Source of the DNA: Verrucomicrobiota bacterium
GTDB lineage: Bacteria > Verrucomicrobiota > Verrucomicrobiia > Chthoniobacterales > Chthoniobacteraceae
DNA: 41,414 nucleotides
Direction: 5' to 3'
NCBI GenBank assembly: GCA_026398235.1
Contig: JAPLTE010000078.1
Location: 1 to 41,414 of the forward strand
Part shown: piece by piece, positions 21,966-31,701 of the stretch
Numbering within the stretch: position 1 is the stretch's first letter
Layout of the letters: each line of letters starts with the position of its first letter
Notes under the pieces: model-generated
The model's input: only the letters and a program-made list of their open reading frames with translations
The model's database searches: none
What the model was told of the DNA's origin: nothing
Position numbers and translations under genes: made by a program

Positions 21966-22877
21966 GTGAAACTGCTCCTTGTTGACGGCCCTTATTACGT
22001 TTACCGCTCCTTTTTCGCGATCCGGGAGTTGTCGAACTCGCGCGGAGAACCGACCAACGCGATCTACGGGTTTATTAAAGTCATCCGGAAAATGTTGCGC
22101 GATTTGCAGCCGGACCGGGCCGCCGTGCTTTGGGACGAAGGGTTGCCGCACCGCCGCACCCAGCTTCAGCCCGAGTACAAGCAGCAGCGCGCGGAAATGC
22201 CGGAGTTGATGCGCCCGCAGATCGATCATATCCGGCGCATCGTGCCGCTGCTGGGCCTCGCCAGCTTGCGCCAGCCGAACACCGAAGCCGACGACTTGAT
22301 TGCCTCCTATACCTGCGAGGCGGCCCGGCACGGGATGGATGTGGTGGTGGCCACCAACGACAAAGACCTTTTCCAATTGGTGGACGGCAACATCCGGGTT
22401 TATACCACGAACAAAGCTGATTTTCTTTCGCCGAAAGACGGGTTCGCGCTTTTGGGTTCCGATTACGTGCGGGAAAAATGGGGGGTGGAACCGGGCCAGA
22501 TCGGCGACGTTCTCTGCCTCGTGGGCGACTCGTCGGACAACATTCCCGGCGTGAGCGGCCTCGGGCCCAAGCGGGCCGCCGCGCTCATCCAGCAATTTGG
22601 GAGCATCAACGCCCTCCTGGCCGGGGTGGAGACGATCGAGAACGAGGCGATCCGGGAAAAAGTGGCCGGGGCGCGCGCGCAAATTGTCAGCAACCAGGAG
22701 ATGGTCCGGCTCGATACCCATCTCCCATTGCCTGTGCAGTTGGAGGAACTTGCCATTCGCCCGCGTTACAGCGAACTGCTGGCCGAAATGGAGCCTTGGG
22801 AATTTAAGTCCCTCACGGAGGAGATCCGCGGGGAAGCAGCCGGGCTGCTCAAGCCGCAGCAAGGGGAGCTCTTCTAA
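21966..22877 (+). CDS. 5'-3' exonuclease (flap endonuclease-like)
   Basis: A 303-residue stand-alone nuclease of the family that forms the N-terminal domain of DNA polymerase I. Metal-binding acidic clusters are visible: LLLVDGPYYVYRSF at the start (D7), AAVLWDEG, TEADDLIASY and ATNDKDLFQLV, then VGDSSDNIPGVSGLGPKRAA containing the helix-hairpin-helix. It should cut 5' flaps and RNA primers during replication or repair. No polymerase domain is attached; whether polA elsewhere has its own exonuclease domain cannot be told here. The GTG at 21966 is chosen because the family N-terminus begins directly after it; the open frame upstream is non-homologous. It is convergent with uppP, 11 bp apart. 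Confidence 0.88.
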   Translation: MKLLLVDGPYYVYRSFFAIRELSNSRGEPTNAIYGFIKVIRKMLRDLQPDRAAVLWDEGLPHRRTQLQPEYKQQRAEMPELMRPQIDHIRRIVPLLGLASLRQPNTEADDLIASYTCEAARHGMDVVVATNDKDLFQLVDGNIRVYTTNKADFLSPKDGFALLGSDYVREKWGVEPGQIGDVLCLVGDSSDNIPGVSGLGPKRAAALIQQFGSINALLAGVETIENEAIREKVAGARAQIVSNQEMVRLDTHLPLPVQLEELAIRPRYSELLAEMEPWEFKSLTEEIRGEAAGLLKPQQGELF

Positions 22878-22888
22878 AGCGGACGGGG

Positions 22889-23680
22889 CTAGTGCCAGAA
22901 ATACCAGAGCATTCCCGCGCCCATTAAAATGCGGTAGGCGGCAAAGCCTTGGAAGGTGTGGCTTTGCACAAAACGGATCAGCCATTTCACCACCACAAAC
23001 GCCACGACAGCGGAAACAAGCGTCCCAAGCAGCAGCAGCCCCCAGCTTTCGTGGACCGTGCCGACCGCCGCGTGCTTGAGTTCGTGGTGAATCTCAAAAA
23101 CCCCGGCGGCAAACATCGTGGGAATGCCCAGCAAAAAGGAAAATTCCGTAGCGCGTGGCCGGTTCAGCCCGAGAGCAAGCGCCAGCATGATGGTGGTGCC
23201 GGAACGGGAGGAACCGGGGAAGCTGGCGGCGATTAATTGCGCCACGCCAAAAGCAATGGCGAGCGTCCATGTGATCTCGTCCGGAAGCGTGCGCCCTTTG
23301 ATCCAGCGTTCGATTCCCAAAATGACGAATCCGCCCACCAGCGTGGCCCACGCGATCGGCATCGGGTCATGCGGCAGCACAAAGCCGAATTTTTTCAGCA
23401 GCAAGCCCCCTGCGCCGGTGATGGCGAAAGCGATGACGAGTTTGCTTAATAAATCGCGGTTTTCCGGCTCGTGCAGTTGGAAAGCCATCTCCCGCAGCCG
23501 TCGCGAGAAGATGGGCAGCAGCGCCAGCATCGCACCGGATTGGATGACGATGTTAAAGAGCTCGCTTTGCTTGGGCAGCCATTGCTCGGCCAGGAGCAGG
23601 TGACCGGTGGAGGAGACAGGGATGAACTCGGTGAGCCCTTCGATGATCCCGAGCAGAACGACGACAATCCAGGTGGACAT
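22889..23680 (-). CDS. uppP: Undecaprenyl-diphosphate phosphatase
   Basis: A 263-residue integral membrane enzyme that dephosphorylates undecaprenyl pyrophosphate so that the lipid carrier of peptidoglycan synthesis can be reused. The two family motifs are intact: EGLTEFIPVSSTGHLLL (E14, E18, S24, H27) and FPGSSRSGTT with catalytic-type R159. About eight hydrophobic segments are visible. Length fits BacA/UppP. It lies 41 bp downstream of glnB on the same strand and may be cotranscribed with it. Overproduction of this family is known to confer bacitracin resistance in other bacteria, but nothing here suggests a special role. Confidence 0.95.
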   Translation of the reverse strand: MSTWIVVVLLGIIEGLTEFIPVSSTGHLLLAEQWLPKQSELFNIVIQSGAMLALLPIFSRRLREMAFQLHEPENRDLLSKLVIAFAITGAGGLLLKKFGFVLPHDPMPIAWATLVGGFVILGIERWIKGRTLPDEITWTLAIAFGVAQLIAASFPGSSRSGTTIMLALALGLNRPRATEFSFLLGIPTMFAAGVFEIHHELKHAAVGTVHESWGLLLLGTLVSAVVAFVVVKWLIRFVQSHTFQGFAAYRILMGAGMLWYFWH

Positions 23681-23721
23681 TAAATGAAGAGGTGAGCCGC
23701 TGGAGAGTGGCGACGGACGAA

Positions 23722-24220
<499 letters not shown>

Positions 24221-24233
24221 TTTTCCGGGGCCT

Positions 24234-25805
24234 TTATTGCAGAGAGAGCAGCTTAAACTCGATGGCGTCCACGAGCGCAAGCCAGCTCGCTTCGATGACA
24301 TTCCCCGAGACGCCCACGGTGCCCCAGTCGGTTTTGCCGTCGGTCGAGACGATCAGGACCCGGGTGCGCGCCGCTGTCCCTTGTTTGCTGTCGAGGATGC
24401 GCACTTTGTAGTCCGAGAGCTGGATTGCGTCGATTTGCGGGTAATACGGGCGCAACGATTTGCGCAGGGCGGCATCCAGAGCGTTCACCGGGCCGTCCCC
24501 TTCGTCCACCGAATAGACCCGCTCGCCATTGATGAGCAGCTTGACGGTCGCCTCGCAGGTGTCGCAGGTCGGGAGAGCGGTTCCGGAGCGGCGGAAGGTG
24601 CAATGGTATTCGAGCAATTCAAAAAGCGGCTGGTGATGCTGAAGGACCTTTTGAATCAAGAGGTTCAGCGAGCCGTCGGCCGCTTCAAATTCATAACCGA
24701 GGGCTTCGCGCCTTTTGATTTCCTGCAAAATTTCGGTGACCTGCGGGGACCCCTTTTCGAGTTTGAGCCCGAGCGATTCCGCCTTGAGCAGGATGTTGCT
24801 CTGGCCGGAAAGCTCGGAAACCAGAATGTTCTGCGCGTTGCCGACTTCCTCGGGGCGGATGTGCTCGTAGCTGCGGGCGAGCTTTTGGACGGCGTTGACG
24901 TGGATGCCGCCTTTGTGGGCAAACGCCGTCGCTCCGATATACGGGGCGCGGATGTCGTGCTGGCAGTTGGCCAGTTCATCGACAAAAAGGGAGAGTTCGC
25001 GCAGGCGCGTCAGGTCCGGGACCACCGGGATGCCGAGCTTGATCTGCAAATTCGGCATGAGGCTGGTGAGGTTGCAATTGCCCACCCGTTCGCCATAGCC
25101 GTTGATGGTTCCCTGGACCTGTACGGCCCCGGCGCGCACGGCCGCGAGCGCATTGGCCACGGCCACGCCGCAGTCGTTGTGGGTGTGGATGCCCACGGGT
25201 TTGCCAAGGCGCGCAATGACATCCCGCGTGATCCGTTCCACCTCGTCGGGCATCGTGCCGCCGTTGGTGTCGCACAGGACGGGCAGATCGGCCCCGCCTT
25301 CCACGGCGGCCAGCAGGGTGCTCACGGCGTATTCCGGATCGTCCTTATAGCCGTCAAAGAAATGTTCCGCGTCGTAACAAACCTCGCGCCCGGCGGCTTT
25401 GAAATAGGCGACCGTGTCGCGGATCATTGCACGGTTTTCCTCCGGCGTGACGCACAGCACTTCGCGCACGTGCAAAATCCAGCTTTTGCCCACCAGCGTG
25501 ACCACCGGTGTCCCGGCATCGAGCAGCGCGCGCACTTGCGGGTCCTCCTCCACTTTGAGATTTGCGCGGCGCGTACTGCCAAAAGCGGCGATCTTGGCGT
25601 TTTTCCACGTCCGTTTGCGGGCTTCGGCGAAAAATTCCACGTCTTTGGGGTTCGACCCCGGCCAGCCGCCTTCGATGTAATGCACGCCGAAGGCATCGAG
25701 CTTTTCGGCAACGCGAATTTTGTCCAGGACGCTAAACGCAATGCCGGTTCCCTGCGTGCCGTCGCGGAGGGTGGTATCGTAAAGGGCGACCTGAGGCTTG
25801 TTCAT
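24234..25805 (-). CDS. cimA: (R)-citramalate synthase
   Basis: A 523-residue enzyme that condenses pyruvate and acetyl-CoA to citramalate, opening the threonine-independent route to isoleucine. The catalytic TIM barrel begins LYDTTLRDGTQGTGIAFS (8-25), has the metal-binding IHTHNDCGVAVANAL (H207, H209) and GTINGYGERVGNCNL. The EGGWPGSNPKDVEFF segment is typical of the CimA family rather than LeuA. The C-terminal part, about 390-523, is the LeuA-type allosteric dimer domain, consistent with feedback control by isoleucine. It is flanked on both sides by related inverted repeats. No other branched-chain amino-acid gene is in the window. Confidence 0.93.
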   Translation of the reverse strand: MNKPQVALYDTTLRDGTQGTGIAFSVLDKIRVAEKLDAFGVHYIEGGWPGSNPKDVEFFAEARKRTWKNAKIAAFGSTRRANLKVEEDPQVRALLDAGTPVVTLVGKSWILHVREVLCVTPEENRAMIRDTVAYFKAAGREVCYDAEHFFDGYKDDPEYAVSTLLAAVEGGADLPVLCDTNGGTMPDEVERITRDVIARLGKPVGIHTHNDCGVAVANALAAVRAGAVQVQGTINGYGERVGNCNLTSLMPNLQIKLGIPVVPDLTRLRELSLFVDELANCQHDIRAPYIGATAFAHKGGIHVNAVQKLARSYEHIRPEEVGNAQNILVSELSGQSNILLKAESLGLKLEKGSPQVTEILQEIKRREALGYEFEAADGSLNLLIQKVLQHHQPLFELLEYHCTFRRSGTALPTCDTCEATVKLLINGERVYSVDEGDGPVNALDAALRKSLRPYYPQIDAIQLSDYKVRILDSKQGTAARTRVLIVSTDGKTDWGTVGVSGNVIEASWLALVDAIEFKLLSLQ

Positions 25806-25903
25806 AATGTGGAACCCGACCTTTTAGCCCCAGTTGAGGGCATTTGCAAGACTCTCAGCGGTTGCTCTCCGGGTTCAGTATTTAATTTAGAAGCAAAAGA
25901 GAA

Positions 25904-25976
25904 TCTGGAACTCAGGAACTCAGGAGAAGAGAAGGAGAAATTATGGGTTTATCCCTTCCTTTTCCTGAGTTCCAGA
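25904..25976. repeat. Inverted repeat upstream of cimA, GGAACTCA family
   Basis: The left arm (25904-25925) is identical over 22 bases to the left arm at 24141-24162. The right arm (25963-25976) is one 8-base GGAACTCA unit shorter, leaving a 14-bp perfect stem. It lies 3' of mgtE (stop 26002) and 5' of cimA (start 25805). Loss or gain of one unit in one arm suggests replication slippage. Confidence 0.75.
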
Positions 25977-26001
25977 TAAATCTTAGGTGCGTTTGCCTTG
26001 C

Positions 26002-26994
26002 TTACCTTAAAGCGATCGCGGCGACCCCGAAGTAGAAGAGCAGGGTGGCGATGTCGGTAAGGGCCAGGGTGACGGGACCGGCGGCGATTTTCGGGTCAAG
26101 CTTCAGGGCGTGCAGCAGGGAAGGAACGCTCAACCCCAGGATGCAGGCGGCCAGGAACGATAAGAGGACACTCGTGCCGATGGCCACTCCCGCGCCGGGC
26201 GTGCTGCGCCAGGCCCAGACGATCGCCAGCACGACCGCACCGCACGCGAGGCCCAGGAGCATCGCAGTGGCGGCTTCGCGCCGGAGCGCCGCAAAATACC
26301 ATTTCAAGGTGGGCCGGTTCACGCGCAACGCCTGGATGGAGATGGCCATCGACTGCATGCTCACGCTTTCACCCAAGCCGAAAACGAGCGGGAGGAAAAA
26401 GGTCAACACCAGCAGTTCTTTGAGGGTTTCCTCAAAGAGGCCGGTGATCAACGCGCAGACCGTGCCGCTCAAAATGGTCGCCACGAGCCACGGGAACCGG
26501 AACCGGAGCGCCTGGAGCGGCGCGGCGTTGCGGGCTTGAGAGAGATGGAAGCCGAGCACCTCAAACACATCCTGCTCCTGTTCCTGCGGTTCGGAGCCTT
26601 CGAGCACTTCATCGGTGACGAGGCTGATGTCCACCACTCCCAGCACGCGGCGCTCTTCATCCACCACCGGCAGGGCGAAAAATTTGTGCAGCACGAAAAA
26701 CTCGCATGCATCGAAAACAGTCGCGGTCTTGGGCATGGCGACCACGCGCCGGTTCATCACCTCAGAAAGCTTCTGGTCCGCCGCCGAGAGGAGCAGTTTG
26801 CGGGTGGGGACCACCCCGACGAGCCGGTCGTTTTCCCCGACCACATAGAAATAGACGATTTTTTCGCCGACATTCAGGGTCCGCAGATGCGCGATGGTTT
26901 CCTGGACGGTCCATTCCTGGCGCAAAAGCCCGAACTCGCTGTGGATATGATTTAATACCGGCTCTTCGAACCGTTTTTGCTGCGCGCTGGTCAC
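26002..26994 (-). CDS. Short MgtE-type magnesium transporter with CBS pair
   Basis: A 330-residue protein with two CBS domains (about 15-137) followed by an MgtE-type membrane domain with five hydrophobic segments (about 165-330). In the CBS part KIVYFYVVGENDRLVGVVPT and ALPVVDEERRVLGVVDISLV are typical. In the channel part, MgtE's usual GGNAGxQ is GLGESVSMQS, and the pore-type Asp is kept in LALTDIATLLFYFG (D314). The N-terminal MgtE_N gating domain of classical MgtE (about 450 residues) is absent. It should move Mg2+ or another divalent cation across the inner membrane. Specificity is uncertain given the altered motif. It stands alone between repeat-rich spacers. Confidence 0.82.
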   Translation of the reverse strand: MTSAQQKRFEEPVLNHIHSEFGLLRQEWTVQETIAHLRTLNVGEKIVYFYVVGENDRLVGVVPTRKLLLSAADQKLSEVMNRRVVAMPKTATVFDACEFFVLHKFFALPVVDEERRVLGVVDISLVTDEVLEGSEPQEQEQDVFEVLGFHLSQARNAAPLQALRFRFPWLVATILSGTVCALITGLFEETLKELLVLTFFLPLVFGLGESVSMQSMAISIQALRVNRPTLKWYFAALRREAATAMLLGLACGAVVLAIVWAWRSTPGAGVAIGTSVLLSFLAACILGLSVPSLLHALKLDPKIAAGPVTLALTDIATLLFYFGVAAIALR

Positions 26995-27029
26995 GGGATG
27001 AGATTCAAATCAAAGAATGGGAGAAGCAG

Positions 27030-27153
27030 TCCGCAGATTTCGCAGATTTACACAGATTGAAGAGGAGCATGCGAAGGGATGCGGGTTTGTTCGGAATCGC
27101 GATTCGGGCGGCTCAAAGTCTGCCCAACCGTTTTTTTGATCTGCAATCTGCGT
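27030..27153. repeat. CGCAGATT inverted repeat in mgtE/gltA spacer
   Basis: Reiterated CGCAGATTT units (27031-27058, ending ACACAGATTGA) are matched on the opposite strand by CTGCAATCTGCGT (27141-27153), giving imperfect inverted arms. The same unit occurs at 13976-14004. The site is 3' of citrate synthase on the minus strand. Confidence 0.5.
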
Positions 27154-27182
27154 AAAAACTCTTTTCTCTTCCACGGAGGATC

Positions 27183-28472
27183 TCACCCCCGCTTGCTGAT
27201 CGGCGTGTAATGCACGAGCGGCTCGCCCTGGTATACCTGCCGCGGACGGTAGATGCGTCCGCTGCGGTCCTCGATGGTTTCCCGGTAGTTGGCGATCCAG
27301 CCCGGCATCCGCCCGATGGCAAAAATAACCGTGAACATCTCCACGGGGATCCCGATGGCGCGCATGATGATGCCGCTGTAGAAATCGACGTTCGGGTAGA
27401 GCTTGCGCTCGATGAAATACGGATCCGTCAGCGCCGCCTGTTCCAGGTTGCGCGCGATGTCCAGAAGGGGATCTTCAATCTTGAGCGCGGCGAGCAGTTC
27501 GTCGCAACGTTGTTTGATGATGCGCGCGCGGGGATCGTAGTTTTTATACACGCGGTGGCCGAAGCCCATCAGCCGCGCCTTGCTCTTCTTATCCTTGGCC
27601 GCGAGGATAAATTCCGAGCCGTCATCGCCGTCCTCGTGGATTTTTTCCAGCATTTCGAGCACCGCTTGATTGGCCCCACCGTGCAGCGGCCCCCAAAGCG
27701 CGCAGACGCCCGCCGCCGTGCTGGCAAACAGGCTCGCCCGGCTGGAGGCAACCATGCGCACGGTGGAGGTGGAGCAGTTCTGCTCATGGTCGGCGTGGAG
27801 CAGAAAAATCAAGTCGAGCGCTCGCACGACTTCGGGCTTGAGCTCGTAGTCGCAGTAAGGCTCCGAGAACATCATGTGCAGGAAGTTGGCGGAATATTTG
27901 TAAATGGGCTTGGGATAGATGGCCGGCAGGCCGCGCGATTTGCGGTAGGCAAAGGCGGCGATGGTGCGCACCTGCGAGAGAAGCCGGGCGGCTTGCACGT
28001 CGAAGGTCTTGCGGTTGTGCGCGGCGAGAACTCCGGGCTGAAAGCAGCCGGAGGCATTGATCATGGAGGAGAGGATCGCCATCGGATGGGCGTTCGAGGG
28101 GAACCCCTCGAAATGGTATTTCATATCCTCGTGGATCAACTCGTTTTCCGTGAGCTGTTTAGAGAACTGTGCCAGCTCAAGCTTGGTGGGCAGATGCCCG
28201 TGCATGAGCAGGTAGGAGGTTTCCACAAAGGAAGATTTTTCCGCCAGCTCCTCGATGGGAATGCCCCGGTAGCGCAGGATTCCCTTTTCCCCGTCGATAA
28301 ACGTGATGTCGCTTTCGCAGGAGCCTGTGTTCCCGTAACCGGAATCGAGCGTGATATAGCCGCTTTGGTCGCGCAGGGTCGAAATATCGATCGCCCGCTC
28401 CCCGGCTGTTCCCTCGATGATCGGCAACCGCACGGATTTGCCGTCCAACTCAAATTCAACAAATTCTGACAT
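27183..28472 (-). CDS. gltA: Citrate synthase
   Basis: A 429-residue citrate synthase of the hexameric bacterial type, which condenses oxaloacetate and acetyl-CoA at the entry of the TCA cycle. The N-terminal beta domain ([36 protein letters not shown]) is present. Catalytic regions are [29 protein letters not shown] and [15 protein letters not shown], which hold the oxaloacetate-binding and catalytic His residues. The C-terminus [20 protein letters not shown] and [12 protein letters not shown] is typical. Start ATG 28472 is preferred; ATG 28484 would add four residues, and the frame further upstream is not homologous. It lies upstream of mgtE on the same strand, separated by a repeat. Confidence 0.95.
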   Translation of the reverse strand: MSEFVEFELDGKSVRLPIIEGTAGERAIDISTLRDQSGYITLDSGYGNTGSCESDITFIDGEKGILRYRGIPIEELAEKSSFVETSYLLMHGHLPTKLELAQFSKQLTENELIHEDMKYHFEGFPSNAHPMAILSSMINASGCFQPGVLAAHNRKTFDVQAARLLSQVRTIAAFAYRKSRGLPAIYPKPIYKYSANFLHMMFSEPYCDYELKPEVVRALDLIFLLHADHEQNCSTSTVRMVASSRASLFASTAAGVCALWGPLHGGANQAVLEMLEKIHEDGDDGSEFILAAKDKKSKARLMGFGHRVYKNYDPRARIIKQRCDELLAALKIEDPLLDIARNLEQAALTDPYFIERKLYPNVDFYSGIIMRAIGIPVEMFTVIFAIGRMPGWIANYRETIEDRSGRIYRPRQVYQGEPLVHYTPISKRG

Positions 28473-28548
28473 GGCCGTGTTCATAGCAGGTGCGGGAAAA
28501 GGAAGAAGTAAAAAAGTAAAACGCGCGGGCAAATCGTCTGGAATAACT

Positions 28549-28839
28549 CTTAGAAGCTGTCTCAAAATTCGGCGAGGGGAGAAATGGGGTATGACAAGGC
28601 GCGAGAGAGGAGCCTATCTGCGGACAGGCGACGAGGGAGCAACACAGGCAGAGCCCGTTTACACCTCTTGCCTGAAAGGTTGCAGAATAGCGCTCTTTTA
28701 TCGGGGGGCGCGCGTCAGCCGCCGCACGCGCGGGAGCGCGAACCGCAACTGGCCTCAGGCCAGCGCGCGGCAGCGCGAAAGGGGTCCAGCGTCACGCTGG
28801 CTCTCGCACCCCGCCCCCAATTTTTAGACAGCTTCTTAG
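28549..28839. mobile_element. MITE-like element with terminal inverted repeats
   Basis: A 291-bp segment bounded by CTTAGAAGCTGTCTCAAAAT (28549-28568) and, inverted, by CTAAGAAGCTGTCTAAAAAT (28820-28839). Excluding the outermost five bases, the ends are AAGCTGTCT inverted repeats flanked by a direct CTTAG (28549-28553 and 28835-28839), which could be a target duplication. The interior codes for no recognisable protein. It holds CTGGCCTCAGGCCAG (28749-28763) and CCAGCGTCACGCTGG (28786-28800), both perfect hairpins with TCA loops. The same 19-base right end occurs alone at 35614-35632. No transposase is in the window. Confidence 0.55.
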
Positions 28840-29151
28840 GATTAGAAAATGCAGCAATCTGTTGTATTTCGTTTGCAAACGCGCAAACAGATGGCATTGG
28901 TCCAGCACCGTATGAATCATCGCTTATGCATCAAGTTGTTATACAGCCGTTGGCCTGAGGCCGTTTTCGAGGGGAAAATGCTACGTTGCATTCCGGGTTT
29001 GCCTTGACGCTGGGAGCCCTCTTTCCCTAGAAACAGGGTGCTACAAAGTAGGCTGGGGCCGATCTCTCGTGCAAGGCACGGTTTTTTGCGGAACGCCCCG
29101 ATCCATTTTTCACTAGCCAAATTTCAACCATTTACAGAGAGGATTTTTTTC
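28840..29151. other. Non-coding leader region upstream of mreB
   Basis: This completes the 28473-29151 gap between the divergent gltA and mreB. No convincing gene or known RNA is seen. A short GGCCTGAGGCC palindrome is present near 28959-28969. A candidate promoter is listed separately. The segment 28473-28548 holds only AT-rich sequence upstream of gltA. The whole gap is more AT-rich and less codon-like than its neighbours outside the MITE-like element. Confidence 0.5.
29004..29033 (+). promoter_or_regulatory. Candidate sigma-70-type promoter for mreB
   Basis: TTGACG (29004-29009) matches the -35 consensus at five of six bases. After an 18-base spacer, TAGAAA (29028-29033) matches the -10 consensus at four of six. 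The leader to the mreB ATG (29152) would be about 110 bases. This is a pattern match only. Confidence 0.3.
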
Positions 29152-30198
<1,047 letters not shown>

Positions 30199-30205
30199 AA
30201 ACAAA

Positions 30206-30221
30206 GTCCCCTGCGGGGGAC
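30206..30221 (+). other. Hairpin between mreB and mreC
   Basis: GTCCCC TGCG GGGGAC forms a perfect six-base-pair stem just after the mreB stop. No T-run follows, so it is more likely an RNA processing or 3'-protection stem that could set the mreB to mreCD ratio than a terminator. The remaining 90 bases to mreC show nothing clear. Confidence 0.4.
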
Positions 30222-30310
30222 AGCGTGCGTTGCGGGATACGATTCCAAACTGTGAAAGAACCCAGGCGGGATTTCGGTTCAAATTCAAAGGCAGTAAGGC
30301 ATAGGTCAGC

Positions 30311-31114
30311 ATGAGTCGGTTTACCATTTTTGCGTTGGTTGTGTTTGTTCTGGCGGTGGGAGGGCTGTTTGCTCTCGGACCGTCCGGCACGCAGCGGGCG
30401 CAAACGTCCTTTTTAGGAGTGATCGCCCCATTTTTGAAAACCGGCTCCGACTTCGAGCGCAAGCTCACGGCGGTGCGCCAGGGGCTCAAGACCCTTCAGG
30501 AATTGGAAGCCGAAAACAAGCAACTCTCCGTCAACAATAAGGAGCTGCAAGCCGTCAACCAGACCTTGCGCGACTTGGAGACGGAAAACAACCGGCTGCG
30601 CGTCGCGATGCATTACCGCGAACGGGCGGCCTTCCAGCTTGTGCCTGCGCGGGTGATCGCCCGGGACGCCTCCAGTTGGTGGAACACGGTCAAAATTGAC
30701 CGGGGCACCGCCGATGGGCTGGAGAGTGATATGCCGGTGCTGACCGAAAGTGGACTGGTCGGCAAAACCACCACCGTGGCCGCGCACGCCGCGACGGTGC
30801 TTTTAATTTCCGATGAAAATTGCAAAGTCGCCTCGAGCATCGAGGGGACGCGCGAACAAGGAATTATCAGTGGGGAACGCGCCTCAGGCACGAGCCAGCC
30901 GGCTCTCTGCATGCGGTTCCTCTCCAAGACAGCCAATTTGAAACCCGGGCAGAAGGTATACAGCTCGGGCGTCGGCGGAGTGTATCCCGCCGGAGTTTTT
31001 ATTGGCGCCATCAAAGAGTTTCGCGCACGCGAACTCGACGGCTACGCAACCCTTCTGCCTGCCGTGGACCTGACAACACTCGAAGACGTGTTCGTCGTTC
31101 TAGGCCGAAAATGA
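30311..31114 (+). CDS. mreC: Rod-shape determining protein MreC
   Basis: A 267-residue bitopic protein that links MreB filaments to the periplasmic wall-synthesis enzymes. One N-terminal membrane segment (about 5-23, FTIFALVVFVLAVGGLFAL) is followed by a coiled coil (about 50-100, with LQELEAENKQLSVNNKELQA). The beta domain has the family patterns VIARDASSWWNTVKIDRGTA, GLVGKTTTVAAHAATVLLIS and GQKVYSSGVGGVYPAGVFIG. The domain order and length are typical. Its stop overlaps the mreD start in an ATGA arrangement (31111-31114), so translation is probably coupled. Confidence 0.93.
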   Translation: MSRFTIFALVVFVLAVGGLFALGPSGTQRAQTSFLGVIAPFLKTGSDFERKLTAVRQGLKTLQELEAENKQLSVNNKELQAVNQTLRDLETENNRLRVAMHYRERAAFQLVPARVIARDASSWWNTVKIDRGTADGLESDMPVLTESGLVGKTTTVAAHAATVLLISDENCKVASSIEGTREQGIISGERASGTSQPALCMRFLSKTANLKPGQKVYSSGVGGVYPAGVFIGAIKEFRARELDGYATLLPAVDLTTLEDVFVVLGRK

Positions 31115-31701
31115 TCCGTTTCTTTCTGGTCCTACTTTTGGCGGCATTCGGGGCGCTTGTGCTCCAGTTTTTTATCCCTCCGCTGCCGATCCTTTCCGGG
31201 GCGCGGGTTTTGTTGATGCCGCTGGTGTTTTTCTTCGGCGCGCTTGCCCTGCCGTTCGGCGGGATGCTCGTGCTGGCGTTCGCCTGCGGGTTCATGTGGG
31301 ACGCGCTCACCGTGCAGGTATTGGAGATCGGCATGGGGCCCACCAGCGCGACCGTGGTTGAAATCGGGCTCGGCTGGTCGATTGTGTTGTATGCCGTCCT
31401 CGGGTCGGTGATGAGCGGTTTGCGTCCGCTGTTCAAACGGGGGCGGTGGGAAATCCATTGCCTTATGAGCGGCCTCTGCACTTCTGCCATCGTTCTTTCG
31501 GAATTCCTCATGCTCTCCGTGCGTCGCGCCGCGCTCTACAACGTGCCATTCGAGTTCAACCGCGACATCTGGTGGCGTATTGGCGGGCCCGGGCTCGTGG
31601 CGCTGATCCTGGCCCCGATCGCCTTCTTTTTTCTCAAATCACTGGCGGCGCTGGTCAGCTACAACCTCAACATGCGGCCCATCGAGGAGGAGGAAATCTG
31701 A
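31111..31701 (+). CDS. mreD: MreD-like membrane protein
   Basis: A 196-residue hydrophobic protein with about five membrane segments, starting MIRFFLVLLLAAFGALVLQF. MreD sequences are poorly conserved, so the assignment rests on size, hydrophobicity and position between mreC and the PBP2 gene. Features such as PFGGMLVLAFACGFMWDAL, compatible with MreD's second helix region, support it. The acidic tail RPIEEEEI is unremarkable. Its ATG overlaps the mreC stop (ATGA), and its TGA stop overlaps the mrdA start by one base (TGATG at 31699-31703). Confidence 0.8.
   Translation: MIRFFLVLLLAAFGALVLQFFIPPLPILSGARVLLMPLVFFFGALALPFGGMLVLAFACGFMWDALTVQVLEIGMGPTSATVVEIGLGWSIVLYAVLGSVMSGLRPLFKRGRWEIHCLMSGLCTSAIVLSEFLMLSVRRAALYNVPFEFNRDIWWRIGGPGLVALILAPIAFFFLKSLAALVSYNLNMRPIEEEEI

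Noticed and set aside
28584-28958. Open frame of 124 codons over the MITE-like element
   Set aside because: It runs through the right terminal repeat and internal hairpins, has no domain-like sequence and no ribosome-binding site.
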